Assembly (NCBI GenBank): GCA_018398815.1
Contig: CM031601.1
Coordinates: 27,930,071 to 27,967,570 of the forward strand
DNA from: Conus ventricosus
Taxonomy: Eukaryota > Mollusca > Gastropoda > Neogastropoda > Conidae
Direction of reading: 5' to 3'
Length of the DNA stretch: 37,500 nt
The notes below the pieces were generated by a model. It saw only the letters and a program-made list of their open reading frames with translations, searched no databases and was not told where the DNA came from. Within the stretch, counting starts at the first letter, position 1. Each line of letters begins with the position of its first letter. Below are positions 12,061 through 24,369 of the stretch, piece by piece. The position numbers were made by a program, and so were the translations under genes.

Positions 12061-15000
12061 TAAGGAAGGGAAAAAGGAAGCAAGGAAGGGGTTTTGGAAA
12101 GTTGGAAGGGGTTTGCACAAAAGGGAAAAGTCTTCCAACGGGGATTAGCCCTTTCTATGAAAAGGGGGTTTTATGGGCTAAAGGCAAAAAGCACGTAAAC
12201 GTCCCTCCATCTCTCCTCTCTCTTCTCTCTTTTCTCTCTCTCTCTCTCTAATACATGTAGCAAAAAAAACTTGCAAGAAAGCATGTAAAACATGGGGGTA
12301 AAGTTTACAGCCACTCAAAGGGTTTTAAACCCAGCTAGGGGGGAACCAGATTGGCTTTTTTACAGTGTTTGCATTTCATCCCTCCAAAAAAAGGGAAACC
12401 CACCCCGCTTTGCGAAAGGGTTGTTCCCCTCAGAAAACGGGAGGGGGACGCAGGGAAAAGGGGAAGGCCCCGTTTTGCTAAAGGGCGTTTGGGAAAAAAC
12501 AAGTGGTCTTAAGCCCCCCCCCCCCTCCCCACCCAAAAAGGGCCCCCCCGTCCCCCAGGGGCCCCCCAACCGTTAAAACCCTTGCTCCCCCCCCTCCTCT
12601 TTATGACGAATCTTAAATTCATCCCCCCCGTTTTCCTTTCCCCCCCCTTTCCCCCTCATTCAACTGAACTTTTTCCCCCCCTAAGTTCTCCTTAAACCAT
12701 ATGGTTTTGGGGGGATTTTCCCGCCCCTTTTAAAGTTTTCCCCCCGAACCGCCCCCCCATCTCTCCATAAAGTAAAAAACATTCTAAATTTCAGTGAAAA
12801 CGAAGTCATGTTATTTCCCCCTTTTGGAAAGGGTTTCCTCAATTTCATTCCATGTACTATCCCCCTTTTCCCCCCGGCAAAACCGGGGGGTTTTTTTTGG
12901 CCCTGGGGCCCCCATACTACATGGGGCCCCTCCCCCCAACCCCCGTATCCTCCCAACGGGCATCCATCCCTAAAAAAAACCCTCGGGGTTAAGTTTTCCT
13001 ACAAGGGATTTCCAAAAACCCTTAGTTACGACTAAAAGAAGTTGTCCCAAAAAATTTTTGGGGGTCAAAAATTTTTTTCAAGTGTGGTGTAACATCAGAA
13101 TGTGTTTTTGCAGGTATGCTATAGGGCCCATTTTGTTAAATTCTAAAAAAATATTAACATGTGTTTTAAAAGGGAGAAAAAGGGGGGGGGAGAAAAGGAC
13201 TGGGACCACGTTGCACAAAATTTCTAACAGTGAAAAAAGGGACACGCCCTTCTGTTTTGTTGAAAAAAGGATTTTTGGTTTTTAAGTGACTAAAATTCCT
13301 GGGGCTGGTGCCGACGCAGCACAAAAAAATAAATAAAAAAATTTTAAATTTTTTTTAAAAACCTCCAAGCAAAAAAAAAACTGCTTTTGTGGAAAATTTT
13401 ACATCAGTTTGCAAGTGTGGAGTTTTAATTTTTCCCTTTAAATTTTCCAAAATTATTTGATGAGGAAAATTCGCTCCCCGTCTCTCTCTCTCTCTTTCTT
13501 TTCTCTCTCTCTCTCTCTCCGTTTTTATATAAATAGTTTCTTTGTATCAAAGTGGTGGGTGAGCACGCAAAAGAAAAAACCTCTTGTTGTGTAGATAAAA
13601 ATTCGGGGGAAATTTGTAAAAGGGTTTTGATTTAAAATTTAAACTCTGTGAATTTTAACTTCTGCCTGTGTTTCTTTATTCGGGATTATTTTGCATTGAA
13701 CTTTTTGTTGTTGCTTTTTGTTTTTCATGTTGTTTTGCTTTTGGGTTTCCCAAATTTATTTTTGGTTTTTTTCTTATAATAAATACTTTTTGGCTTTAAA
13801 GATTTTGTTTTTTTGTGTGTATTTTATGGACATTTTGTGTTTTTTTTTAAAATTTGTATCTCGCTTTTTTTTTTTAAATTTCCAAAAAAAGGTAAAATCA
13901 TCTTCAGCGTGGGCCACAAAAAGGGGATTACGTATTGGACATTAAAATTATCCATTTTCAAAACAAATTACGGGGAGACACCCCAAAAAAGGTAAAATAA
14001 AGGGGAAACCCTTTTTTTTTTGGCTTCAGAATCAAAAACTTTCAGATATTGTCCCTGTTCCCCTTGTTTAAGCTCCGGTAAATATTTTTTTCCCGCAGAG
14101 TTCCCCCGAACCCCAAAACAAAGGGGCCCTTTTAAATTTTTTTTCCCATGAAATTTTTTAAATGGGGCAATTTTATAGGAATTTAAAATTTTTGGGAAAT
14201 TAAAGAGGTGGTTTATAATCGGTTGAAGGAACGAAACCCATAAATCGGATTTTGTGTATGGGAAAACCCCGCGGGAACATGTGTTTGGGGATGGCAAGTT
14301 TACGGGCCAGTTGGGGCATCATTTGATGTTTACAAAAAATAATTATTTTAGGTGATTTCAACTTTGTTTTATTAAAATCCCAAAACATCAGGGGCAGACA
14401 AGGGACTACTTGTACAATTATCCCAAATTTAGTCTGCCCACACGAGTAACCCCCCATAGAAAAATTTTTTAAATTTTGGGACCACATTTTTTCCCTTTTG
14501 AACCACTAACGTCATTGGAAATGTGTCCCTTTGTTGGGTTTGGGGCAGCAAACCCCTTTTTCCGTTTGTTTTTCCGTGGAAAAAAGGGGAATCAAAATTC
14601 CAAAAACAGGCCAAAATTTTAATTTATGATCTTTTGGACAATTCCTTAAAGATACTTTCTAAACCTGCCCTTTTAAATTTCCCCCCCTTTAAATTTTTAA
14701 AATTTTTTAAATGATCCGGGCAAAAGCGTTAGATTTTTGGCTAATACGTTTAATTTTTTTATGACAAGAATGCGAAATCAAAACGCTTTTAGATTTTAAA
14801 CTTTGTGCAAAACCCCAAAGTGGTTGACTGATGAAATAAAAGTTGCTTGTTTTACGCGACGATCTGTTTGAAACAGAAGGGAAAAAACGGTAAATTTTAA
14901 AAGGGCAACGCAAAAAAAGTCTTTTTTTCATAAAACCGGCAGAAAAAAATGAAATTTTTTCGTAAACCCTTGTAGCCAAAAACAAAATTCGGGGTCCATT

Positions 15001-17755
15001 GGAAAGAAAAAATTTAAACCCTTAAAGAAAAAAAACCTTAACACTAAAAGTTTAGTCCAAAATTCAATATAACCCCAAAAGGGAATTCAACAAAAAACTT
15101 TAAAAACATTTTGGCGGGAAACTTTGTCAAAGAATAAGAAAAAGGGACTAAAATTTTGAACTAAAAAATTTGGGAAAAACTTTTTTTAATGTAATAAAAA
15201 CTTGTTCAGCTCCACCAGTTCCCCCTACGTATGACAGTCAGTGTTTTTCCCAAAGCTTTATGCCAGTTTATAACAGACAGGAAGTCGTGGACTTGCGGGA
15301 AATTTATGGAAAAATTCTGAAACTATCAGCACCTGTTATAAAGTGAAAATCTTTTCCCACATATAACCCTTTTTTGCATTGAAAATGTCCCCTTTCCTGC
15401 CCCAGTTCAAAGTTGCAAAAGTAATACCCCTTTTTCAAAAACTGGGGAAAAATTGGGGCCCTTTGAAATATAGACCTATATCTATTTTTTCCCGTTCTTT
15501 TTAAAACCCCCGGAAAAAAAAACATAAATTTGACATCTTTGCCACCATTTTTACTCTTTTTCCCAAAAATTTCTAAATAAAAGTAAAACGGGGTTCGGTT
15601 GGAAAATTTATTCTTTTCAACAGCCTTTTCAAATTAAATGATCAATGGGGTTTGCCAATAAATTTAAAGAAAAAAAATATTTTGGCGCACTGTTTTTTGT
15701 TTTTTTTAAAGGCTTTTTTGAATTGACCAAAAAATTGCTATGCAGGAAACCTTTTTTCTTATGGTATAAAAGGAAACACCCTTCCAATTTTAATCTCTCT
15801 TTTCCCAGGACCGTCAAAAAATTCGTTTGGGTTAACAAAAATTTAACGAAAAAGTACCTTTCAACATGGCGTTTCCCCGGGTTCTGTGTTTTTTTTTCCC
15901 TTGCTGTTCTCAGTTTAATAATGAAACTCCTCTTTTTTAATTTAGGATTCATGTGAACTCTTTTGTGATGTTCGACTGTCCATTCCCAAATGCCCCCAAT
16001 TTGAAGCTGTTTTCAAACCTTAAATTTTGAAGAAAAGCGATATCTTAAAAAATTTGGTTTTTAAAAGTAAATCACATGGGCACGGGAAACTAAAAAAAAC
16101 AAAAAATAATTTCTGATAAAAAACTAGGCAAAGAAGACAAAACATAAAAACCCCACAGGGCCCCCATTGTTTTTATCAATAATTAAGGGAATTTTAAATT
16201 GGGGGGGTAGGGCCCTCGGGTTCTAGGGGTTTTTGTTGGTTTAAAATTCTTTTTGGTTTATCAAATTTTGCCCGTTTTTGTAAATCAATATCCAGACAAC
16301 TTTTCTGCTGTGAAGGTTAAGCATTTTTTTAAAACCCTTCATGCCAGGAAAAATTTTTCCTACATGCACTATTCCCCTCTTCAATCAATTATTGTTCAAC
16401 ACTATTTTTATTCTGCTAGTTTTTATTTCCTTTAAACCTCTTAAAGGTGTTACAAAAGAGCAATTAAAACCGTTCTATTAAAATATCTTCTCTTTTCCCA
16501 AAAAGGGGTTATAATTAAAACGGGGCCCTTCCGCCCCAAAAGAAATTTTTTGGTTAAAAAATGTTTTTTTAAGCAAATTTTAAATTTCGTCGGGGTTTAG
16601 ACCACAAAATTTTCAGTCTAGTTTTAACAAAAACCCGAGGGGGTTCAAAAAATTTCCAGGTTTCCCCCACTAAAAAAAGTTTTATTTTTAAACAAAACTT
16701 ATCTTAAATTTTGGGAGTGTGGGTTTTGGGAATTTTAAATTCCAAAAATTTTTTCGGGTTTTCAAAAAATAAAAGCAGAAATTTCCCTTAGGGAAAAAAT
16801 AATTGCACTTTTAAAAGTAGGTTTTACTAGTAGGGATAAAAAATTTTATTCAGAGCCCCCCTTTGTTTTTGCTGATATTTTAATTTATTCGCCGCTTCCT
16901 TTTTAAAACCCGAAAAATATTATTTAAAGATTTTGGTTACATTTGGTTTTTTTAATTTTACTGTTTTTTATATCGATGAATGAATTTTTGTGATCATGTT
17001 TTATTGTTTTTATTTTCAAAATTTTTTGGTTTTCCTTTTATTTTTTATTTTTTGAAGCATTGTTTCTTTATGGGGATTTAAAAGGTGCCCCGGGCCCCAG
17101 TAACTGTTGATTATATTTATGTATTGTTGCTTGTTTTTAAATTTTTGTAATGTTTTTGTATATTTTTATTTTGGATGAAAGTTTAAAGGGAAAAATTTTA
17201 AATTTTTCTCCCCTCTCTCTCTCTCTTTTCCCCCCTCTCTCTCTTTCCCCTCTCTCTATCTTTTCTCTTCTCCTCTCTCTCTCTTTTTCCGTATTTTTCG
17301 GCTGGTATTGAAGTTTGTTTTTATGTTTTTTTTTTTGGTTTTGGGGGAGTGTTATGAACAGTTCAAGAAGAAAAAGAAGAAAAGATGGGGGGGGGGGGGG
17401 GGAAAAATTTTGATGGCCATTTTTCTCCCCTCTCTCTCTTTCTCTCCCCTCTCTCTCTCTTCTTTTTCTCTCAAACCACACAACCCCCACACACTCACAC
17501 ACAACCCCACAAACACCCCCACAAGCGCCCCTGGCGAGGGCCCCCGCGTTGCACACGCACACATACACACACCATGATAATGAGCGTTTTGACTATTGAC
17601 GCTTGGATTTATTTTTGCTAACTGATAATTTTTTGTAGTACTGCTCGTTTTGCTTGCCTTGTTTCCCAAAAAATTTTAATTGTTAAAGAAACAAAAAAAA
17701 AAACAAAAAAGTTTTATATTACTGAGCATTGTAGTTGGGTTAAAATTTTTTAAAC
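12060..17755. other. Corrupted block without a clean counterpart; nothing identifiable
   Basis: About 5.7 kb present only in the low-fidelity texture. It holds C- and G-run-rich sequence (12,400-13,000), AT-rich sequence (13,000-17,150), a short CT tract near 13,480, CT blocks at 17,200-17,290 and 17,420-17,470, and a CA-rich stretch at about 17,475-17,570. Several frames of 60-110 codons occur on both strands, but none shows a domain I can defend, and indels here would break any real gene. Confidence 0.6.
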
Positions 17756-20700
17756 CTTAGCAGCTTGTGTATGTTATTTTTTACAAAAGGAATGTAACTC
17801 TCTCTCTTCTCTCTCTCTCCTCTTCTCCTCTCTCTCTCTTCTCTCTCTCTCTTCTCTCTTCCCTCTTTCCTCTCTCTCTTCTCTTCTTTTCTATCCTCCC
17901 TCTTTTTTCTCTCTCTCTTCCCCCTCCTCTCTCCTTCTTTTCTCTCTCTCTCTCTTCTCTTCTCTCCTCTCTCTTCTCTCCCCTTCCTTTTGTTTCCCCC
18001 TCCCCCCCCCCTTTTCCCCTTTTTCTTTCGATAGGAGGAAACCCCTTATTTTTATGTTGTGTGTGCTGTTTTTTTTTTTCTTTCTATGAAAAATTTTTTT
18101 CTTTATTTTTTGTTTGTTGTTGCAATTGCTTTCTTTTTTTTTCTCCTTCAAAGTCATCTATTCCCTTAAAAGTTTAAAGGCCAAAAGAAACCCAAATTTT
18201 CAAAGTTTTAATGCATTTGTGAAATTGTTTTGGGTTTTTTATAATTTTTTGTAAGTTTTAAATCGTTTGTTATTTCCCTTGTTTTCGCAGTTTATGCCCT
18301 TTGTTAGTCCCCTTTTTTTGGGGGGGGGCCGGGTTTAAAAAAAAAACATGGGTTTGCTTATTTTGTTTCCCTTGGGGAAAAAAAGATTATAAACATATCA
18401 TATCTCTCTTCCCCTCTCTCTCTCTCTCTCTCTTTTCTCTTCTGTTGCTCTGTTGTCTGGCTCTCTCTCTTTTCGGTTTTCTCTCTCTCTCTCTCTCTAT
18501 TTTTCCTCTCTCTCTCTCCTCTCTTCTCTCTATTCCTCTCTCCTCTTCGGTTGGGGTCTTAATTTTTTGGGTTTTTTTGGGGTTTTTTTGTGGCCCCGTT
18601 TTTTTTATAATCTGTTTTTTTATGCATTTGTTGTATAATTTTTGTACCGCGTTGGAATAATAACGTTAAGCATGGAAAAAAGGCCCGAAATAAGCAAGCC
18701 ATTAATACTTTTACCGTTATGAGTTAAAGAATTTGTTGTCTTATAATTTTTTTTGTCTCTCCTCTCTCTCTTCTCTCTTCTTCTCCCCCTCTCTCCCCTT
18801 TCTCTTCTCTCTTTGTTTTTTTTTTGTATTCCCCAAACATCCATTCCTTTTTTTTCCCCACGGGTGAGGGAAGTCAAAAAAGAATACTTATGGTTTGAAC
18901 CAAATTTGGGTCTCCTTGCCATGGGGCTTCAATGGGGCATTTCTTTTCCTTTTTTTTTTTTTTTGATGAAAAGAAAATGTGCCCCCCCTTTTAGGGTCCT
19001 GTTTTTCCCATCCCTTTGGGCCCGCCAAAGATTTTAAAAAACAAGGGAAATGAAATGAAGGAATCCGAAATCCCTTAAAAAAAAGGGGGGGTCCAAATTT
19101 TAGCTAGCGAAAAAAATTGGGTCATCTTTGAAAGTCAACGCCCAAAACGTTCCCCGTTTTTAAAAGCACCCTACTCCCTAGGTTTTTTGACCGATTTTTG
19201 CACCCCCAAATCAGAAGAACCCTGGGGGAAAAAAGGTCACCCTACTGTAGTAACACCTGTGGTCGATCTTGTTTTTCACGGCAGGCCCCATTTTGCTTTT
19301 TTAAATTTTCTATCCGTACAACCCCAAATTTCCGATCGTGCCCGGGGAGCCGTAATTCCCTTTTAAAAAGAAAACCTTTTCTCCTCTCCTCTCCTTCTCT
19401 CTCTCTCTGTGTGTTTTGTGTGTGTTTGTTGGGGTGTGTGTGGGTGTGGGGTGAGTTAGAGAGAGAGAGAAAGAAATTGAAAAATTTGAAAAAATAAGAA
19501 TTTTTTTAATGGGGTTGAATAATATAGCTAAAAGCTCCTTTACACTATAGCCCCAAAAGGAAAAAAAAAAAAACCCAAAGGGTTTCACAGAGAGAGAGAA
19601 AAGAGAGAGAGGAGAGAGAGGGGAGAGAGGGAGAGAGGGGGGGAGACAAGGGAGACAGAAAAACCCGGGAAGTGAGAGGAGAGGGAGAGAGAGAGAGAGG
19701 GGAAAAGGGGAGAGGGGGAGGGAAGAGGGAGAGAGATTCGCTGCAGAAGGTAGGTGACAGGCCCTGTTGCAGTGTAAGTATGTTAAATTGGGGTAATCAA
19801 ATCGAGTGAAAAAAGTTTAAACGTTAATTTTATTTTGGGGCCCGAGAGGGAAAAGAGACAGACAGAAGGGCAGGGAAAAAAACAGAGTCAGAGAGAGAGG
19901 AGAGAAGATTTTGACGCTTAGACAAATATGTTTAAACCCAGCGGGCGAAATAATCAATTTTGGCGTTTAAATTTTTTCAAAACCCTCATGGGGAAAAATT
20001 TGGGCATTTTTGAAAAACAGAAAAGTGTACGAGAAACTGATCCTCACGCAAAAGATGAGACAATTTTCATGGTTTTTTTAAAAATGTCCCCTTTGTTTTT
20101 TTTCTTTCCTTTTCCTTTTTTAAAATTGACGGTTTTTTTAGACCATAATTATCTTTTTCCCTTACCTCTTTCTTTTTCATTTCCCTTTTTCAATTTCTTC
20201 CTCTTTTCTACGCTTTATTTTCTTATTTTCTGTTTTCCCCGGAAAACATGAAATTTTCTTTCTAGCTTTTTTGTTTTGTTTCCCTTTTTTTCTTTTCGGG
20301 GGGCCTGGTGGTTTAAAAAAGCTATTACCTTTTTTCCCTTTTTTTTCCTCATTTCAAAAATTGTAGTCGTAGGTTGTATTCTTTTCCTCTTTTTTACTGA
20401 TTTTTTTTTCATCTTTCTTTGCTTCCTTTTTTCTTTGCTTTGCCCTGATTTCATCAGTTGGTGTTTAAACCAGCCCTTTTAATTGCAAAAAATTTTTCCC
20501 TTTTTTTTCCCTTTTTTTTTCAAAGTTAACTCGAGGGGTTTTTCTCCCGTATTTCCACCTTTTAAACGGATTCCAAAGTGTCTTTTTTTTCCCCGTAGTT
20601 TTGTTCTCTTTATTTCTTTTTATTTATATCTTTCTTTTTTAATTTTTTTTTCTTTGGTCATTCCTTTGCTTTCCCCTTTTCTTTTGGGGTTTCCCCCTAT

Positions 20701-22290
20701 TAATATTATTATCATTATTATTTTCAAGATTTTCTTTTCTTTAATTTAATTTTTCATCATCATTATTATTTTTTTATTTTTTTTTTTATTTTATTTTTTT
20801 TATTTTTTTTGTGACAATTTACAGTTCTTTCTTTCTCTCTCTCTCTCTCCCCTCTCTCTCTCCTCCTCTTTCTCTCTCTCTCCTTTTATTTACCCCGTCT
20901 CTCTCTTCATGTTTGTTGTTGGGCTGGGCTCTTCTCTCTTCTCCCCTTCTCTCTCTCTCCCTCTCCAAGCTTTATTTTGATTTTGGGTTGTTGATGAGAA
21001 AGGGAAAAACAAACTAATTAGATTTAGGGCCCCCGTGTCATCCGCCATGGCCATTCACTGAAGAATGTTTTTTTTTATTGGAAAAAAACAGGATTTCACC
21101 TCTTGTACGCCCCCCGGGTTTTTTGCTTCCCCTAACCCGGAATTTGGGTTTACTGAAAAAGGGGACGCCATTTTTGGGCTTTTTTTTGTTTTTTTCGGAT
21201 TTGTGGCCCTCCGGCCCTGGACAGAAAGTGGGCGGGGTAAAGGTTGGGGGAATTAGAAAATCAAACAGGCCTCCCCTTTGAAAACAGGGGGCGATTGGTG
21301 TGTCAAATTTCATTTTTGGTTTACCTTTTTACAGGTTTCTTTTGGGCTTTTTTGTTTTAAATAATTTAAAACGTGCGGGGGTTTGGGTTTCTTTTGGGAA
21401 AGAGGTTTTCTAGGTATTGATTTCAAAGGTCAGTCGGGGGCTTTTAGTTGGCCCGGGAAAAAATTTTTAAGGGTTGCTGGTTTATTCCTTCACTTTAAAT
21501 TTTTTCTCTCTCCCTCCTTGTGGGTTTTGTTTCCCCCGTTTTAAAAACGAGAGAATTGAGTCCCCCTCAGGGCACAGGACATAACCATAATGCCTCTTCC
21601 TGCGAAGGGAAATTTGGGGTTTAATCGGGTTTAAACGAAAATGCGGCCCCCTCATCAGCCTTGGTTTCCCCTCCCTTTGCCTCAAATGGGTGTTGACCAA
21701 GGGGGAAAATTTCGGATTTTTTTTTCTTGGTTACCAAACCGTAGGGCACGAATTTAAAAAATGAGGGGACGTACGGATGGATAAATTTGAAATTTTGTAG
21801 ATACCCGCCCTTTTAAAAAAAAGGAAAAAAACTGGGGGCGTTGGTACAGGGGAGTTTAGCCCAAGGGTTTTTTGGTGTTTTGGGCTTAAACTTCTGGGCT
21901 GTTGTTTCACTTTTTTGGGGTTTTTTCGATGTGTACTTTTTAAAAAAAAGTTATTGGGGTTTTTTAAAAACTGTATAAGGTCAGTCCAATTTATTATTTA
22001 CTAGAAAGTTTGGCCCGCGGTTTTTGGGAAACAATTTTTATTTGGAAAATTTTAAAAAAGGTAAACATTGGGTTTGAATTTTCTTCCCAATTTGGTGTGA
22101 AAGTTCCCCTTTTACAGGGTTTTCAAAACTTCCCCTGTAGGCCCAAACCCCGTTTTGACTAGGGAAAAAATTTCCTAGAAGGGAAAATTTCCCGCATTGG
22201 TAGAAACCCCAGCGAGTCTGGAACCTCCTGTTGGGCAGAGATAGTTCTTTAGCATGCCTCTTCAAAATTCCCCAATTTCAAAGGGGCCTT
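17755..22290 (+). repeat. Corrupted second copy of 22,300-26,650
   Basis: Collinear anchors: CCTTAGCAGCTT (17,756 with 22,309); CGATAGGAGGA (18,029 with 22,568); TTTTAATGCATTTGTGAA (18,204 with 22,730); CCGTTATGAGTTAAAGAAT (18,714 with 23,228); CACCTGTGGTCGATCTTGTT (19,254 with 23,749); CCTTTACACTATAGCC (19,536 with 24,024); CGTACGGATGGATAA near 21,768 with 26,170. It ends at about 22,285, after which clean sequence restarts at CCTTAGCAGCTT. The end-to-start jump is what an untrimmed overlap produces. Confidence 0.85.
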
Positions 22291-22335
22291 CTGAAAAGGT
22301 TATTATCCTTAGCAGCTTCGTATTGTTAATATTTT

Positions 22336-22559
<224 letters not shown>

Positions 22560-22564
22560 TTTCT

Positions 22565-22909
22565 CTTCGATAGGAGGATCGCTTATTCTATGTTGTGTGT
22601 GCTGATTTTTTTTTTCTCTTCTATGAAATTTATTTCTTTATTTATGTTTGTTGTTGCAATTGCTTTCTTTTTTTTTCTCCTTCAAAGTCATCTATGCCTT
22701 AAATGTTAATGGATGAACAATTTATCAAGTTTTAATGCATTTGTGAAGATATGTGAGTTTGTTATAATTTTTGTAAGTTTTAGTCGCTAGTTATGCTTAG
22801 TAGTCGCTAGTCATGCTTAGTTAGTCCCTTAGTGGGGCGAGGGCCGGATGAAAAAAAGCATGTGTTTGCTTATCTGTTACCCTTGGAAATAAAGATTATC
22901 ATCATCATC

Positions 22910-22914
<5 letters not shown>
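22565..22914 (+). mobile_element. Probable non-LTR retrotransposon 3' end ending in (ATC)n
   Basis: About 350 bp of non-coding sequence that ends GGAAATAAAGATT followed by (ATC)n. It includes an AATAAA signal at 22,888-22,893 a few bases before the trinucleotide tail. A GGGCGAGGGCCGGATG-like stretch precedes the signal. This arrangement is typical of RTE- or CR1-like 3' ends in invertebrates. No reverse transcriptase sequence is present, so family assignment is open. A near-perfect 20-bp tandem duplication (TAGTCGCTAG...) lies at about 22,781-22,820. A corrupted copy lies at about 18,020-18,395. Confidence 0.5.
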
Positions 22915-22960
<46 letters not shown>

Positions 22961-23032
22961 GTCTCTGTCTGTCTGTCTCTCTCTCTGTCTGTCTCTCTCT
23001 CTCTCTCTCTCCCTCTCTCTCTCTCTCCTCTC

Positions 23033-23075
<43 letters not shown>

Positions 23076-23083
23076 GTGGTCGT
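22915..23083 (+). repeat. (CT)n microsatellite with CTGT interruptions
   Basis: Follows the (ATC)n tail directly. CT repeats are interrupted by CTGT and CCTC units. Confidence 0.97.
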
Positions 23084-23264
23084 TATTGTTTGTTTATTTG
23101 GTTTGTTGTGGCTGATTTGTATAATCATGTTTTGATGCATTTGTTGTATCATTTAGTACCAGCGTAGTAGAATAATAACGTCAAGCATGAAAAATGGCTG
23201 ACTAAGCTAAGCCATTAATACTTTTAACCGTTATGAGTTAAAGAATCGTTGTCATTATCAATGT
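23084..23264. other. Short spacer of the repeated unit
   Basis: Non-coding sequence between two CT tracts. It has a corrupted counterpart at about 18,540-18,750. No recognisable gene. Confidence 0.6.
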
Positions 23265-23269
23265 TATTG

Positions 23270-23334
<65 letters not shown>
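23265..23334 (+). repeat. (CT)n microsatellite
   Basis: A CT tract of about 70 bp immediately preceding module L. Confidence 0.97.
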
Positions 23335-23338
<4 letters not shown>

Positions 23339-23344
23339 TTTTTT

Positions 23345-23558
23345 TTTGTATTCCAAGCATCCATTCCTTTTGGTTCCCATACTGATGAGCAAGTCAACAA
23401 GCACCTACTTCTGGTTTGAACCATTCGTGTCATCCATGCCATGGCGGCTTCACTGAGGCATTTCTTTTCTTTTTTTTTTATAGATGAAAAAGAAGTGTGC
23501 CCCCTCTTATAGCTCCTGTTTCCGATCCCTTGGCTCAGCCATGATATACAGAACAAGG
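23345..23558 (+). repeat. Module L, direct half (unit copy B)
   Basis: Matches the first half of module R in the same orientation. TGATGAGCAAG, GTGTCATCCATGCCATGG, GCTTCACTGAGG, TGTGCCCCCTCTTATAGCTCC and ATACAGAACAAGGG align with TGATGAGCAAAG, GTGTCATCCAAGCCATGG, ACTTCACTGAAG, TGCACCCTCTTGTACAGCCC and ATACTGAACAAGGGG at 25,420-25,590. It stops at GAACAAGGG, where the inverted arm begins. Confidence 0.8.
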
Positions 23559-23854
23559 GAAATGAAGTGAAGGAATCCGAACTACCCTTACAAGATCATT
23601 CTAGCTAGCAGAAGAAAACTGACTCATCTTTGAAAGTCAACAGCCCAAACGATCTCGTTTTCAAAAGCACCCTACTCCATAGGTTTTGACCGATTCAGAC
23701 ACCAAAGTCAGAAGAACACTGGTAAACAAGGTCACCCTACTGTAGTAACACCTGTGGTCGATCTTGTTGTCAACGGCAGGCCCGATAGCATTCTAATTAT
23801 CTATCCGTACAACGCCCAGTTTCCGATCGTGCCGGAGAGCCGTCATCTCCTGTT
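23559..23854 (-). repeat. Module L, inverted arm (~295 bp, copy B)
   Basis: The reverse complement of this segment matches 25,622-25,912 along its length. Reading the minus strand gives ACGGATAGATAATTAGAA, AGGGTGACCTTGTTTACC, GTGTTCTTCTGAC, AGGGTGCTTTTG, TTGACTTTCAAAGATGAGTC and TTGTAAGGGTAG, in the same order as on the plus strand of the right arm. Together the two arms bracket about 1.77 kb. Confidence 0.88.
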
Positions 23855-23863
23855 AAAAAAGAA

Positions 23864-23864
<1 letters not shown>

Positions 23865-23942
<78 letters not shown>

Positions 23943-23962
23943 TTAGAGAGAGAGAGAAAGAA
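23865..23962 (+). repeat. Compound microsatellite (CT)n-(GT)n-(GA)n, copy B
   Basis: A CT tract changes to GT without a gap, then after AGTTAGAG to GA. The CT and GA ends are complementary, so the block can fold into a hairpin. The same arrangement follows the inverted arm at 28,293 and, corrupted, at 19,380. Confidence 0.95.
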
Positions 23963-24069
23963 ATAGAGAATACGACTACAAATAAGAATCTTTTAATGGG
24001 GATGAATAATATAGCTCAAAGCTCCTTTACACTATAGCCTCAAAAGGAAAAAAAAATCAAGGATACACA

Positions 24070-24083
24070 AGAGAGAGAGAGAG

Positions 24084-24126
<43 letters not shown>

Positions 24127-24140
24127 CAAGAGAGACAGAG

Positions 24141-24207
<67 letters not shown>
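24070..24207 (+). repeat. (GA)n microsatellite
   Basis: A GA tract with short GACA interruptions in the interior of the unit. A second, shorter GA/GACA stretch lies at about 24,308-24,370. Confidence 0.97.
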
Positions 24208-24209
<2 letters not shown>

Positions 24210-24369
24210 CGCTGACAGACAGGTAGGCTGACAGCCGTGTAGCAGTGTATGTATGTACATTGGCATCAAATCGAGTGAAATAGTAAAACGTTAATATATT
24301 TGGGCTGAGAGGGAGAGAGACAGACAGACAGACAGAAAAAGACAGAGTCAGAGAGAGAGAGAGAGAGAG

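Larger units (their letters stand above)
5225..22290. other. Low-fidelity sequence patch (probable assembly artefact)
   Basis: Between these approximate limits the texture changes: runs of 4-12 identical bases are everywhere, and where a clean counterpart exists (1-5,220 and 22,300-26,650) the differences are mostly lengthened homopolymers, bases replaced by a neighbour, and single-base losses, separated by islands of perfect identity. Both edges fall near the limits of duplicated segments. The boundaries are estimates (within about 150 bp). No gene call inside should be trusted. Confidence 0.8.

Noticed and set aside
13968..14487. A possible helicase-like gene on the minus strand
   Set aside because: Only one short stretch recalls a helicase strand. 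No Walker or other motifs could be found nearby, and the sequence is in the corrupted patch.
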